Assembly (NCBI RefSeq): GCF_000166335.1
Contig: NC_014657.1
Span: 236,001 to 300,000, forward strand
Length of the DNA: 64,000 nt
Direction: 5' to 3'
Source: Caldicellulosiruptor owensensis OL
Lineage (GTDB): Bacteria > Bacillota > Thermoanaerobacteria > Caldicellulosiruptorales > Caldicellulosiruptoraceae
The notes beneath the pieces are model-generated. The model searched no databases. It had not been told where the DNA came from and saw only the letters and a list, made by a program, of their open reading frames with translations. Below, piece after piece: positions 1-8,318 of this stretch. How positions within the stretch are numbered: position 1 is the first letter of the stretch; each line of letters opens with the position of its first letter. A program made the position numbers and the translations under genes.

Positions 1-287
1 ATATTATAAAGCAGGATTATAAGAAAAACCCTGAGTTTTATAAGTCTCTTTCAGCTTTCAAGAATGGAAGAGTCTATGGGCAGCTTCCGTATAACTTCTA
101 CTGGACTAATATTGATACAGTAATTGCTAATACTTTCTGGATTGCCAAGACGGTGTATCCTGAAAGATTCAAGGATGTTGACCCTGTAAAGAGAGCTGAT
201 GAGGTTTATAAATTTTTCTTGGGTAAACCACTTTACAGCAAAATGGCGAAAAAGTTTGGCGGGTTTACAAAGATAAAATTTGACTAA
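1..287 (+). CDS. Metal-chelate ABC transporter substrate-binding protein, C-terminal part
   Basis: The reading frame is open from the window edge (first full codon at 3) to TAA at 285-287, giving about 94 residues. The segment with PYNFYWTNIDTVIANTFW and the ending KPLYSKMAKKFGGFTKIKF match the C-terminal lobe of FecB/FepB-type periplasmic-binding lipoproteins, which capture iron-siderophore, cobalamin or other metal chelates outside the membrane. The permease and ATPase genes follow at once, so this is the binding component of the same importer. The N-terminus, with any lipobox, lies outside the window. The ligand cannot be read from this fragment. Confidence 0.85.
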   Translation, partial: IIKQDYKKNPEFYKSLSAFKNGRVYGQLPYNFYWTNIDTVIANTFWIAKTVYPERFKDVDPVKRADEVYKFFLGKPLYSKMAKKFGGFTKIKFD

Positions 288-320
288 TAAGAAGTTTTAG
301 AAGGAGTTTTGAAAATCAAA

Positions 321-1382
321 ATGAAAAAAGATACAATACAGAATGAATACAAGAAATTAGCTGCAAAAAAAATAGCTTTTTTGATTATTTTGCTAACCCT
401 GACAGCTGTATTAGCAGTTTATGCAATAATGATTGGTACATCGAATTTAAGTTTTTTTGACGTTTTACAGACACTGATAGGAAAAGGCAATGAAAGAACA
501 AGATTGATTGTTTTTAATATAAGACTTGTAAGAGTGCTTGCCGCTATTTTAGCTGGTATTGGTCTTGCGATAGGTGGAAGTGCAACGCAGACTCTTCTTC
601 ACAACCCGTTAGCTTCACCCTTTACACTTGGGGTGTCGCAGGGTGCTGCGTTTGGGGCAGCAGTTGGCATAATCTTGCTTGGCGGTGGCACCACTTCGTC
701 TTCTGCTTCTGACTCTGTTGTAATTCTTCATCCCTCAATTGTAGTTACCTGTGCATTTTTGGGGTCAATGATATCAAGCATAGTTGTCATTTTGCTTGCA
801 CAGTTTAAAAAATTTTCACCGGAAAGTGTTGTACTCTCTGGTGTTGCTCTAAGTTCACTTTTTTCTGCTGCAACAACCATTATCCAATATTTTGCATCAG
901 ATGTTAAGATTGCAGCACTTGTTTTTTGGACGTTTGGTGATATTGGGAGAGCATCGATGGACGATGTAAAAATTTTATGTGTATTTGTTCTACTTTCATG
1001 GCTATACTTTTTCAAAAATGTCTGGGACTACAACGCAATTGAAAGTGGGGAGGATGTTGCAAAAAGTCTTGGTGTGAATGTTGAAAGGAAAAGAATTGCC
1101 GGGATTTTTATCAGCAGCTTTGTAACATCTGTTGTAGTTGCTTTTCTGGGGATAATTGGTTTTATATGCTTATTGGGACCACACATAGCAAGAAGGTTTG
1201 TGGGAAATGACCAGAGATTTTTAATTGCAGCATCCGGTCTTGTTGGCGGTTTTTTGCTTCTTTTATCTGATACAGTTGCAAGGCTTATAATTTCTCCAAT
1301 TGTGTTGCCTGTTGGAGCGGTAACTTCTTTTCTTGGTGCCCCGCTATTTTTATATCTCTTGATCAGGAGGAAGAGAACATAA
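321..1382 (+). CDS. FecCD-family ABC transporter permease
   Basis: This is a polytopic inner-membrane permease of about 353 residues, the usual length for the FecCD/BtuC family. Family landmarks are the RLVRVLAAILAGIGLAIGGSATQTLLHNPLASPFTLGVSQGAAFGAA block in the first third and FICLLGPHIARRFVGNDQR near residue 290, the region that contacts the ATPase. It translocates a metal chelate handed over by the upstream binding protein. The SD AAGGAG (301-306) precedes two candidate starts: TTG at 309 (only 2 bases away) and ATG at 321 (14 bases away). I chose the ATG, but the start is uncertain. The stop is 1 base from the ATPase start, so the two are translationally close. Confidence 0.93.
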   Translation: MKKDTIQNEYKKLAAKKIAFLIILLTLTAVLAVYAIMIGTSNLSFFDVLQTLIGKGNERTRLIVFNIRLVRVLAAILAGIGLAIGGSATQTLLHNPLASPFTLGVSQGAAFGAAVGIILLGGGTTSSSASDSVVILHPSIVVTCAFLGSMISSIVVILLAQFKKFSPESVVLSGVALSSLFSAATTIIQYFASDVKIAALVFWTFGDIGRASMDDVKILCVFVLLSWLYFFKNVWDYNAIESGEDVAKSLGVNVERKRIAGIFISSFVTSVVVAFLGIIGFICLLGPHIARRFVGNDQRFLIAASGLVGGFLLLLSDTVARLIISPIVLPVGAVTSFLGAPLFLYLLIRRKRT

Positions 1383-1383
1383 A

Positions 1384-2148
1384 ATGCTTGAAGTTCAAGG
1401 ACTCAATTTTGCTTTTAAAGATTTTGAGGTGTTAAAAGAGATAAAATTAAAAGTTCAAAAAGGACAGTTTGTATCAATCCTGGGCAACAACGGTGCTGGT
1501 AAATCCACTTTTTTAAAGTGTATAGCAAGAATTTTAAAACCACAAAGTGGCATAATTATGATTGATGGCAAGGATATAAGCTATTATTCATCAAATGATC
1601 TTGCCAAGGTTGTCGGATATGTTCCACAAAGATATACAAGTACAAGGCTTACGGTGTTTGAGTCAATCCTGATTGGCAGAAAACCGCATTTTGCGGGTAT
1701 AACACCTTCTAAAGAGGATTTGCAGATGGTTGAGAGTGTTATAGAGAAGTTTGGGCTAAAACATCTTGCTTTCAGGTATTTGGATGAGCTAAGCGGTGGT
1801 GAAATGCAAAAGGTTGTGATAGCACGTGCTGTTGCTCAGCAGCCAAAAATCTTGCTTTTAGATGAGCCAATAAACAATCTTGATTTGAAAAATCAGATAG
1901 AGGTATTGAGTATTTTAAAAAAGCTGTCAAGAGAAAATGAGATTCTGGTAATTAGTGTTCTGCATGATTTAAATCTAGCAATAAAATTTTCTGACTATTT
2001 TGTATTTATAAAAGACAAGTGTGTATTTGCATCAGGTGGCAGGGAGATTATCAGTCCTGAGATTATATCAAATGTGTATGGAATAGAAGTAAAAATAGAA
2101 ACTTCGGACAACCAGCTTTTTGTTGTTCCTGTAATTCGGATGATATAA
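1384..2148 (+). CDS. FecE-type ABC transporter ATP-binding protein
   Basis: This is the cytoplasmic ATPase of the importer, 254 residues. Visible motifs are Walker A GNNGAGKST (about residues 34-42), signature LSGGEMQ (136-142), Walker B ILLLDEP (about 156-162) and the switch His in VISVLHDLN. It starts one base after the permease stop. FecCD/FecE pairs import Fe-siderophores, haem, B12, or in MolBC-type members molybdate or tungstate. The FmdE-like gene just downstream makes a molybdenum or tungsten substrate possible, but that is inference from context only. Confidence 0.94.
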   Translation: MLEVQGLNFAFKDFEVLKEIKLKVQKGQFVSILGNNGAGKSTFLKCIARILKPQSGIIMIDGKDISYYSSNDLAKVVGYVPQRYTSTRLTVFESILIGRKPHFAGITPSKEDLQMVESVIEKFGLKHLAFRYLDELSGGEMQKVVIARAVAQQPKILLLDEPINNLDLKNQIEVLSILKKLSRENEILVISVLHDLNLAIKFSDYFVFIKDKCVFASGGREIISPEIISNVYGIEVKIETSDNQLFVVPVIRMI

Positions 2149-2171
2149 AGATTTTAAAGGAGAGAGATTTT

Positions 2172-2612
2172 ATGCAGCTTGTTCCAATTGGTATATTTCA
2201 CACTTGCTACAAAACAAAAGACGAAGCCCCTCGTCAGGGAAGAGATTCTGAGGATATTGCATATATAGAAGTTTTTGAAAAATACATTGATGGATTAAAG
2301 GATATAGAAGAAGCCAAGTATCTTATAATTCTTTACTGGGCACATGAGGCTAAAAGAGATACGCTTGTGACAAAAACTCCTTTTTCAGATGTACCTAAAG
2401 GTGTATTTGCTTGCAGGTCGCCAAACAGACCAAATCCAATTCTATTGGATATTGCTCAGCTTATAGATAGAAAAGGAAATGTCCTGGTTGTAAAAGGAAT
2501 AGATGCTATTGACAGCTCACCTGTTTTGGATATAAAACCTTTTTATACAGAGATTGATGTACCAGAAGAGATTTTAAGCAGCTGTAATAAAAAAGAGGAG
2601 AGTGGCACTTAA
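2172..2612 (+). CDS. TrmO/TsaA-like SAM-dependent methyltransferase domain protein
   Basis: This 146-residue single-domain protein resembles the TrmO (YaeB/VirR) family, SAM-binding beta-barrel proteins. The best known member N6-methylates threonylcarbamoyladenosine-37 of tRNA. Family signatures are the opening PIGIFHT, the GVFACRSPNRPNPI block (about residues 77-90) and the DSSPVLDIKPF motif near the C-terminus. It lacks the C-terminal extension of E. coli TrmO, so it is the short form whose substrate is often unclear. The ATG follows AAGGAGA at a normal distance. It sits between a metal importer and an FmdE-like gene and is probably cotranscribed with them. Whether it modifies tRNA or serves the metal pathway is not settled by sequence. 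Confidence 0.8.
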   Translation: MQLVPIGIFHTCYKTKDEAPRQGRDSEDIAYIEVFEKYIDGLKDIEEAKYLIILYWAHEAKRDTLVTKTPFSDVPKGVFACRSPNRPNPILLDIAQLIDRKGNVLVVKGIDAIDSSPVLDIKPFYTEIDVPEEILSSCNKKEESGT

Positions 2613-2613
2613 A

Positions 2614-3144
2614 ATGAAAAAAGAACTCTGGCAAAAATGTGTAGAGTTTCACGGACATAGTTGTCCTGGTCTTGCAATAGGATTTAGAGCTTGTGAAGCT
2701 GCAACAGAAAAGCTTGATCTTACTTTTTCAAAAGATGAAGAGGTTGTGTGTATAACAGAGACAGATGCCTGTGGTGTTGATGCTATTCAGGTTATTTTGG
2801 GAACTACTATTGGAAAAGGAAATCTAATTTTGAAGGACAGAGGCAAGCATGCATTTACCTTTTTCAGGCGCGACACTAATGAAGGAATAAGGGTTGTTTT
2901 TAAAGGTTTTGAAAAAGACGTGCCACGTGAGGAAAGACTCAAAATTATACTTAGTGCGCCACTTTCACAGCTGTTTGAACTAAAACAGCCAAAAGATAAT
3001 ATTCCACCTCCTGCTCGCATCTTCAAAAGCATTGAATGTACAGGGTGTGGTGAAAAGACAGCAGAGAATAAAATAAGAGTTTTGGACGGGAAGTTTTACT
3101 GTCTTGACTGTTTTGAAGAATACTCAAGAGGATGGGAAAGATAA
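2614..3144 (+). CDS. FmdE-like protein with C-terminal zinc-ribbon-like segment
   Basis: This 176-residue protein matches the FmdE family, named after subunit E of tungsten formylmethanofuran dehydrogenase. The N-terminal CVEFHGHSCPGLAIGFRA carries the conserved HGHxCPG metal-site motif, followed by ETDACGVDAIQVILGTTIGKGN. The C-terminus (about residues 140-170) has two Cys pairs, CTGC and CLDC, which form a likely zinc ribbon. FmdE-like proteins are linked to molybdenum/tungsten enzymes, but the molecular role is not established. An ATG at 2614 follows the TrmO-like stop by one base with GAGGAG 13 bases upstream; a GTG at 2602 would touch the SD. Its last 21 bases overlap the convergent gene on the other strand. 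Confidence 0.82.
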   Translation: MKKELWQKCVEFHGHSCPGLAIGFRACEAATEKLDLTFSKDEEVVCITETDACGVDAIQVILGTTIGKGNLILKDRGKHAFTFFRRDTNEGIRVVFKGFEKDVPREERLKIILSAPLSQLFELKQPKDNIPPPARIFKSIECTGCGEKTAENKIRVLDGKFYCLDCFEEYSRGWER

Positions 3145-3573
3145 ACTCCTGTCCTCTTTTTTTATGTTAAGGGCTATATCTTCAATTATGTGATTAAATA
3201 TCTCCTTAATTGAAAGATTAAGTGTGCCAGGAATAAATATTCCATGCAGATTAAGAGGAATGATGTACTTTTTGCACTCAAGAGAAAATACCGTCTGGGC
3301 TATCTTTGCTGTTATTTCACCACCAATTCCACCGCATGTCAAAATTCCAATAGGTCCCACAATTGCATCCGGCACAAAATTTGATAAAAAATAAACAATT
3401 TCGTCTTCACCGCAATATCCTGTATCTGCACCGTTTTTAAGCATGTTTTGCAATGCTACTTTGTTAGTTGCAAGTGCAACAATTTTTATTTTATCTTTAA
3501 ACTCTTTTTTCGCTTTTTTTATAAACTCCCTTCCGATCCCTGCTCCTTGGCCATCCAAAACCGCAATTACCAT
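3124..3573 (-). CDS. DUF3842 family protein
   Basis: A small protein of about 149 residues starting MVIAVLDGQGAGIGREFIKK, a nucleotide-binding-like opening typical of DUF3842 proteins of clostridia. A Gly-rich ILTCGGIGGEITAKIAQ segment lies around residue 100. I chose the ATG at 3573 because the longer frame begins at a TTG without a good ribosome site and the family starts at this Met. The function is unknown. It is convergent with the FmdE-like gene and shares 21 bp with it, so the two mRNAs have complementary 3' ends. The region upstream of its start is shared with the CheB promoter region. Confidence 0.75.
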   Translation of the reverse strand: MVIAVLDGQGAGIGREFIKKAKKEFKDKIKIVALATNKVALQNMLKNGADTGYCGEDEIVYFLSNFVPDAIVGPIGILTCGGIGGEITAKIAQTVFSLECKKYIIPLNLHGIFIPGTLNLSIKEIFNHIIEDIALNIKKEDRSLSFPSS

Positions 3574-3727
3574 CTTTTTCCAATCCCTTTTATAATTTCT
3601 CAAGTAATTTTAATTATAAATCCATGTTGTTTTAACTGTCAAAAACAAATTATAGGTTACATACTACAAAACTTTTGGTCATATTTTTTTGTATTATTTT
3701 GCATCCTAAAAACAACAAAAAATTTAA

Positions 3728-3757
3728 TTGAATAATAAAAGTAATTTTGTGTATAAT
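3728..3757 (+). promoter_or_regulatory. Candidate promoter for cheB-like gene
   Basis: TTGAAT (3728-3733), 18-bp spacer, TATAAT (3752-3757), followed 54 bases later by the ATG of the CheB gene. The match is good but the surrounding DNA is very AT-rich, so chance is a real risk. Confidence 0.45.
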
Positions 3758-3811
3758 TTCTTATAGCAATAATTATAATTTATCAATTTAATTTATTATG
3801 GTGAAAAAACA

Positions 3812-4882
3812 ATGAAAAGGATTTTAATTGTAGATGATTCTGAGCTGATGTGTGGAATTATAAAAGGGGCTTTGAGGGGTTTGGAAGAGGATAATGTTAT
3901 ATTTGTAGCAACAAATCCCCTTATTGCAATAAGAAAGGCCAATTTATTCAAGATTGATTTGGCACTAATTGATTATGAAATGCCTTACATGAATGGAATT
4001 TTGCTTATTGACTATTTAAAAGAGATAAATCCGCTGACTAAGATTTTAATGGTTTCTGCTTATACACAACCGTCAGCACAGATTACTCTTGAAGCGTTAA
4101 ATAGGGGTGCAGTTGATTATATATTAAAGCCTTCTAATACAGAGGAGTTCAATGAGTTTAAAAAAGATTTATTAGAAAAGGTTAAATACGTTCTTTTCCA
4201 GAATGGTTATACTTCCTACGGGTTAAAGAAAAAAGATTCAACACAATCCACAACCACTAAAAATTTAGCACTTCAACTGTACAAGGATAAATCCCTTTTG
4301 GTAGAAAGAGTTAGAAGAAGCAAAGTAATAGCAATTGGAATTTCAACCGGGGGTCCACCTGTTTTAGAAAAGATTTTTACATCTCTTAAGAAGGATTTTT
4401 CAATACCAATTTTGGTTGTTCAGCATATGCCTCCAACTTTTACAAAGGCCCTGGCAGAGAGACTTAGCAAGGTTTCACAAAGACAGGTAAAAGAAGCAGA
4501 AGATAGAGAGAAAGTAGAAAATGGAGTTATTTACATAGCCAGAGGTGGTGTACACCTTGCAGTAGAAAAAATTTTAGGTAAGTATTACATAAGACTTCTT
4601 GATAATGTTGAAAAAGTGAATAGTCACAAGCCGTCTTGTGATATTTTATTCAGTTCAGTTGCAGAGTGGTATGGAGAAAACGCAACAGGAATAATAATGA
4701 CCGGGATGGGATGTGATGGAGCAAATGGACTTCTGGAGATGAAAAAACAGGGGGCATTGACTATTGCCCAGAGCAAAGAATCATGTGTTGTTTTTGGCAT
4801 GCCGAGGGTGGCTATAGAAAAAGGAGCAGTAGAAGCAGTATTGAGTGTTGAGGATATTATAAAGATTTTAAATGAAGTGTAA
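3812..4882 (+). CDS. cheB: Chemotaxis response regulator protein-glutamate methylesterase
   Basis: CheB removes methyl groups from (and may deamidate) methyl-accepting chemotaxis receptors when phosphorylated by CheA. Residues 1-110 form a receiver domain (ILIVDDS, phosphoacceptor Asp54 in LIDYEMP, conserved Lys106). A 55-residue linker follows, then the methylesterase domain with the catalytic triad Ser178 (GISTGG), His205 (VVQHMPP) and Asp302 (GMGCDG). At 356 residues it has the usual full length. It stands alone: no cheA, cheR, cheW or receptor gene is near, and it has its own promoter candidate and terminator. Its partners must be encoded elsewhere. Confidence 0.93.
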   Translation: MKRILIVDDSELMCGIIKGALRGLEEDNVIFVATNPLIAIRKANLFKIDLALIDYEMPYMNGILLIDYLKEINPLTKILMVSAYTQPSAQITLEALNRGAVDYILKPSNTEEFNEFKKDLLEKVKYVLFQNGYTSYGLKKKDSTQSTTTKNLALQLYKDKSLLVERVRRSKVIAIGISTGGPPVLEKIFTSLKKDFSIPILVVQHMPPTFTKALAERLSKVSQRQVKEAEDREKVENGVIYIARGGVHLAVEKILGKYYIRLLDNVEKVNSHKPSCDILFSSVAEWYGENATGIIMTGMGCDGANGLLEMKKQGALTIAQSKESCVVFGMPRVAIEKGAVEAVLSVEDIIKILNEV

Positions 4883-4899
4883 AAATTTGAAAAATAATT

Positions 4900-4934
4900 G
4901 GGCTATCCAAGAGTAATTGGATAGCCCCTTTTTT
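4900..4934 (+). terminator. Intrinsic terminator after cheB
   Basis: GGGCTATCC (4900-4908) pairs with GGATAGCCC (4919-4927) across a 10-base loop, and a run of T follows (4929-4934). A related hairpin occurs at 36276-36307. Confidence 0.85.
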
Positions 4935-5035
4935 AAACCATATATTTTTTTGGATTTATTTTGTGTGCAAATTGTGATATATATAAAGTTAAAAGATTTT
5001 GCTTTGTGTAAAGAGAAAAGAGAAGGTGAAAAGCA

Positions 5036-5776
5036 TTGAAGATAGTTACATTTTCACACTACAAAGATGTTGATGAAAAAGAGATAAAAGATTCTGTTGC
5101 TATTGTGATAGACTTATTGAGAGCAACTTCTGTTATGATATGGGCAATCTCAAATGGGGCAGAAAAGATTATTCCTGTTGAGTCTATTGAAGAGGCAAAA
5201 CTTTTTAAAAGTGTTGAAGATGCTTTTCTAATTGGTGGTGAAAGAGGAGGATTAAAAATAGAGGGGTTTGACCTTGACAACTCACCTTTTTCTTACAAAA
5301 AAGAAATTGTTTTGGGCAGGACAATTGTCATGACAACAACAAACGGAACAAGAGCCCTCAAAAGAGCAGCTATGGCCAAAAGAATTTTTCTTGGTTCATT
5401 TATAAATGCCCAGAAAACTGCAGAGTATATATTAAAAGAAGCTTTAAAAAATGATATACAAAAAATAACAATTGTATGTGCAGGCACAGAAGAGAAGTTT
5501 ACCCTTGAAGATATCCTGTGTGCGGGATATTTTGTTGATATGTTTAAAAATGGTCTTGGGGTTGTTGAGATTGATGATCTATCCTTGGCTTCATTTGAGC
5601 TATATAAAAAATTTGAAAATGACCCTCATAAAATATTAAAATATTCATATCACTATAATCGTTTAAAACAACTTGGGTTTGAAAAAGACCTTGAGTTTTG
5701 TCTCAGAAAAGACTTTGTAGATTGTATTTGTGAGTATAAAAACCTTGTTGTAGAGAAGGTGCTTGTTGATGTTTGA
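5036..5776 (+). CDS. ComB-like 2-phosphosulfolactate phosphatase family protein
   Basis: This 246-residue protein matches the ComB family: AIVIDLLRATSVMIWAISNGAEKIIPV near the start, LIGGERGG, and TTTNGTRALKRA around residue 102-113. ComB removes phosphate from 2-phosphosulfolactate in coenzyme M or sulfolactate synthesis. No other gene of that pathway is nearby, so the real substrate here is uncertain. It starts at TTG 5036, eight bases after AGAAGGTG. Its stop overlaps the next start as ATGTTTGA, so it is coupled to the membrane-protein gene. Confidence 0.82.
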   Translation: MKIVTFSHYKDVDEKEIKDSVAIVIDLLRATSVMIWAISNGAEKIIPVESIEEAKLFKSVEDAFLIGGERGGLKIEGFDLDNSPFSYKKEIVLGRTIVMTTTNGTRALKRAAMAKRIFLGSFINAQKTAEYILKEALKNDIQKITIVCAGTEEKFTLEDILCAGYFVDMFKNGLGVVEIDDLSLASFELYKKFENDPHKILKYSYHYNRLKQLGFEKDLEFCLRKDFVDCICEYKNLVVEKVLVDV

Positions 5777-6329
5777 GATTTATCTTTCGTCATATTCAAA
5801 GAGGATTTATAGAAAAAGAGCTAAAATTACAAGTTTTGTAGGAATGATTTGTATTCTTTTAACATCTTCTCTTTTGCATTTTGGATTTGAGTTTTTCGGG
5901 AGGATAAAATGGACGGCAATAATTTTTGCGGTGAATGAGAGCATTTGGGAACATCTCAAGATAGGATTTTTTGGTGGCTTTATTTTCTACATAATTGAAT
6001 ATATAATCTACGGAAGAAGGTTTGAAAATTTTGTTGTGGGAAAGTCAATAGCCCTTTTTTTAATTCCTTTTTTAACAGCTGTATTTTATTTTTTGTACAC
6101 TGCGTTTTTAACTGATAATCTTTTTTTGGATATATTAACACTTGTTTTGGCAGTCATAATTGCTCAGCTTGTCAGTCTTAAAATCGTACTCTCACAAAAG
6201 AAAATTAAAAAAGCTCCTTTTGTGATACTGGTAATTTTACTTTTAATTCTATTTCCGCTGCTTACATACTTTCCACCGAAAATTCCTCAGCTTTTTTACG
6301 ACTTTGCTCACAAAAAGTATGGGATATAA
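5769..6329 (+). CDS. Uncharacterised six-helix membrane protein (DUF6512-like)
   Basis: A 186-residue membrane protein with about six hydrophobic segments (roughly 20-40, 45-60, 68-85, 98-118, 121-140, 150-170). Notable conserved-looking pieces are FAVNESIWEHLKIGFF and the C-terminal YFPPKIPQLFYDFAHKKYGI, which remind me of the DUF6512 family, though I am not certain of that number. No catalytic motif was recognised. The ATG at 5769 sits inside the stop of the comB-like gene with GAGAAGGTG upstream, so expression is coupled. metG follows 27 bases later. Confidence 0.7.
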   Translation: MFEIYLSSYSKRIYRKRAKITSFVGMICILLTSSLLHFGFEFFGRIKWTAIIFAVNESIWEHLKIGFFGGFIFYIIEYIIYGRRFENFVVGKSIALFLIPFLTAVFYFLYTAFLTDNLFLDILTLVLAVIIAQLVSLKIVLSQKKIKKAPFVILVILLLILFPLLTYFPPKIPQLFYDFAHKKYGI

Positions 6330-6356
6330 AATTTTTGAGGGGAGGAATAAGGAAGA

Positions 6357-8318
6357 ATGGAAAAACCAAAATTTTATATAACAACGCCAATATACTATCC
6401 TTCCGACAAGCTTCATGTTGGTCACACTTACTGTACAGTTGCAGCAGACACAATTGCAAGATACAAAAGACTACGAGGGTATGACGTGTTTTTCTTGACA
6501 GGGACAGATGAGCATGGACAAAAGATAGAAAGAAAAGCGCAGGAAGCCGGTAAAACTCCACAGGAATATGTTGATGAGATAGTAGCTTCGATAAAAGAGT
6601 TATGGAAGCTTATGAACATTTCATATGACGATTTTATAAGAACAACCGAAGAGAGACACAAGAAGGTTGTTCAAAAGATTTTTTCAAAACTGTATGAGCA
6701 AGGTGATATTTACAAGAGCGAGTATGAAGGCTGGTACTGCACACCGTGCGAGTCTTTCTGGCTTGACAGACAGCTTGTTGACGGTAAATGTCCTGATTGT
6801 GGAAGACCTGTTGAGCGTGCAAGGGAAGAAAGTTACTTTTTCAGGCTATCAAAGTACCAGGATGCTTTGATGAAGTATATAGAGGAACATCCAGAGTTCA
6901 TAGTTCCCCAGTCGCGTGCAAATGAAATGATAAATAACTTTATAAAACCGGGACTTGAAGATGTCTGCGTGTCAAGAACAACAATTAAATGGGGAATTGA
7001 GGTGCCTTTTGATCCAAAACATGTCATATATGTGTGGATAGATGCTCTTTCAAACTATATAACAGCACTTGGTTATATGTCAGAAGATGATAGCAGGTTC
7101 AAAAAATACTGGCCGGCAGATGTTCACCTTGTTGGAAAAGAGATTGTCAGGTTCCACACAATTATTTGGCCGGCAATGCTGATGGCACTTGGTCTTCCTC
7201 TTCCAAAGACTGTATTTGGTCATGGCTGGCTTCTTTTGGAAGGTGGCAAGATGTCAAAGTCTAAAGGAAATGTTGTTGACCCGGTAATTCTGGCTCAAAA
7301 ATATGGCGTGGATAGTCTCAGATATTTTTTGCTTCGAGAAATTCCATTTGGTGCAGATGGTTATTTCTCAGAAGAAGCTCTGAAGAACAGGCACAATAGT
7401 GACCTTGCAAACGATCTTGGAAATTTGCTGTCAAGGACAGTTGCAATGATAGAAAAGTATTTTGATGGTGTGATTTACCTTCCTGAGGAAAAAGAAGAAA
7501 TTGACAACGAACTCAGTAGCCTTGCAAAAGAGGTATACGAAAATGTCTGCAAGCTACTTGATGAGTTCCAGTTTTCAAATGCTCTAATTGAAATATGGAA
7601 GCTTATCTCAAGAGCGAACAAATATATTGACCAGACAATGCCATGGGTGCTTGGCAAGGATAGTTCGAAATATCCAAGATTAAAAACAGTGCTTTATAAC
7701 CTTGCAGAGGTTTTGAGGATTGTTGCTATTTTAATAGAACCTTTTATGCCTCAGACAACACCAAAGATCTTGCAACAGCTGGGTATTTCAAAGGATGAAA
7801 ATTTGGATATAACTACATGGGAGAGTGCTTCACAGTTTGGCTTGATTCCAGAGGGAACAAAGGTAAAAAGAGGAGAGCATGTTTTCCCAAGAATAATCGA
7901 AAAGGAGGAAAATGTTGTGGAAGATACAAACAAGCAAGAAGTTAAAAGACCTGAGGGAGCTGTGCCTGCAGATGACAAAAATGCAGAGCAGAAAGAATAT
8001 ATCACAATAGATGATTTTGCAAAATTAGAACTGAGAGTTGCTAAGATATTAGAAGCACATAGAATAGAAGGTGCAGATAAACTTTTGAGACTCATTATTG
8101 ATTTAGGAGATGAGAAGAGGCAAATTGTTGCGGGCATTGCAAAACACTACTCACCCGAGGAGCTTGTTGGCAAAAAGATTGTGGTTGTTGCAAACTTAAA
8201 GCCTGCAAAGCTAAGAGGTGTTGAGTCGCAGGGAATGCTTTTGGCAGCGTCAATTGACGATGAACTTACTTTAATCACCCCTGAAAAGGACATAAAAGAA
8301 GGAGCAAAGGTAAAATGA
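6357..8318 (+). CDS. metG: Methionine--tRNA ligase
   Basis: Cytoplasmic class I aminoacyl-tRNA synthetase that charges tRNA-Met. The HIGH-like motif is HVGH (residues 20-23) and the KMSKS loop is at 298-302. A zinc knuckle with Cys128/131 and Cys145/148 lies in the connective peptide. From about residue 545 a Trbp111/EMAP-type tRNA-binding domain (DDFAKLELRVAKI, VANLKPAKLRGVESQGMLLAA) gives the dimeric long form, 653 residues. A charged linker joins the two parts. The stop overlaps the tatD start as ATGA. Nothing is unusual about the active site. Confidence 0.97.
   Translation: MEKPKFYITTPIYYPSDKLHVGHTYCTVAADTIARYKRLRGYDVFFLTGTDEHGQKIERKAQEAGKTPQEYVDEIVASIKELWKLMNISYDDFIRTTEERHKKVVQKIFSKLYEQGDIYKSEYEGWYCTPCESFWLDRQLVDGKCPDCGRPVERAREESYFFRLSKYQDALMKYIEEHPEFIVPQSRANEMINNFIKPGLEDVCVSRTTIKWGIEVPFDPKHVIYVWIDALSNYITALGYMSEDDSRFKKYWPADVHLVGKEIVRFHTIIWPAMLMALGLPLPKTVFGHGWLLLEGGKMSKSKGNVVDPVILAQKYGVDSLRYFLLREIPFGADGYFSEEALKNRHNSDLANDLGNLLSRTVAMIEKYFDGVIYLPEEKEEIDNELSSLAKEVYENVCKLLDEFQFSNALIEIWKLISRANKYIDQTMPWVLGKDSSKYPRLKTVLYNLAEVLRIVAILIEPFMPQTTPKILQQLGISKDENLDITTWESASQFGLIPEGTKVKRGEHVFPRIIEKEENVVEDTNKQEVKRPEGAVPADDKNAEQKEYITIDDFAKLELRVAKILEAHRIEGADKLLRLIIDLGDEKRQIVAGIAKHYSPEELVGKKIVVVANLKPAKLRGVESQGMLLAASIDDELTLITPEKDIKEGAKVK

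Noticed and set aside
7751..8137. A minus-strand ORF of 128 residues within metG
   Set aside because: It lies antisense to the tRNA-binding domain and linker of MetG, has Ser/Phe-rich composition typical of a shadow frame, and no ribosome site.
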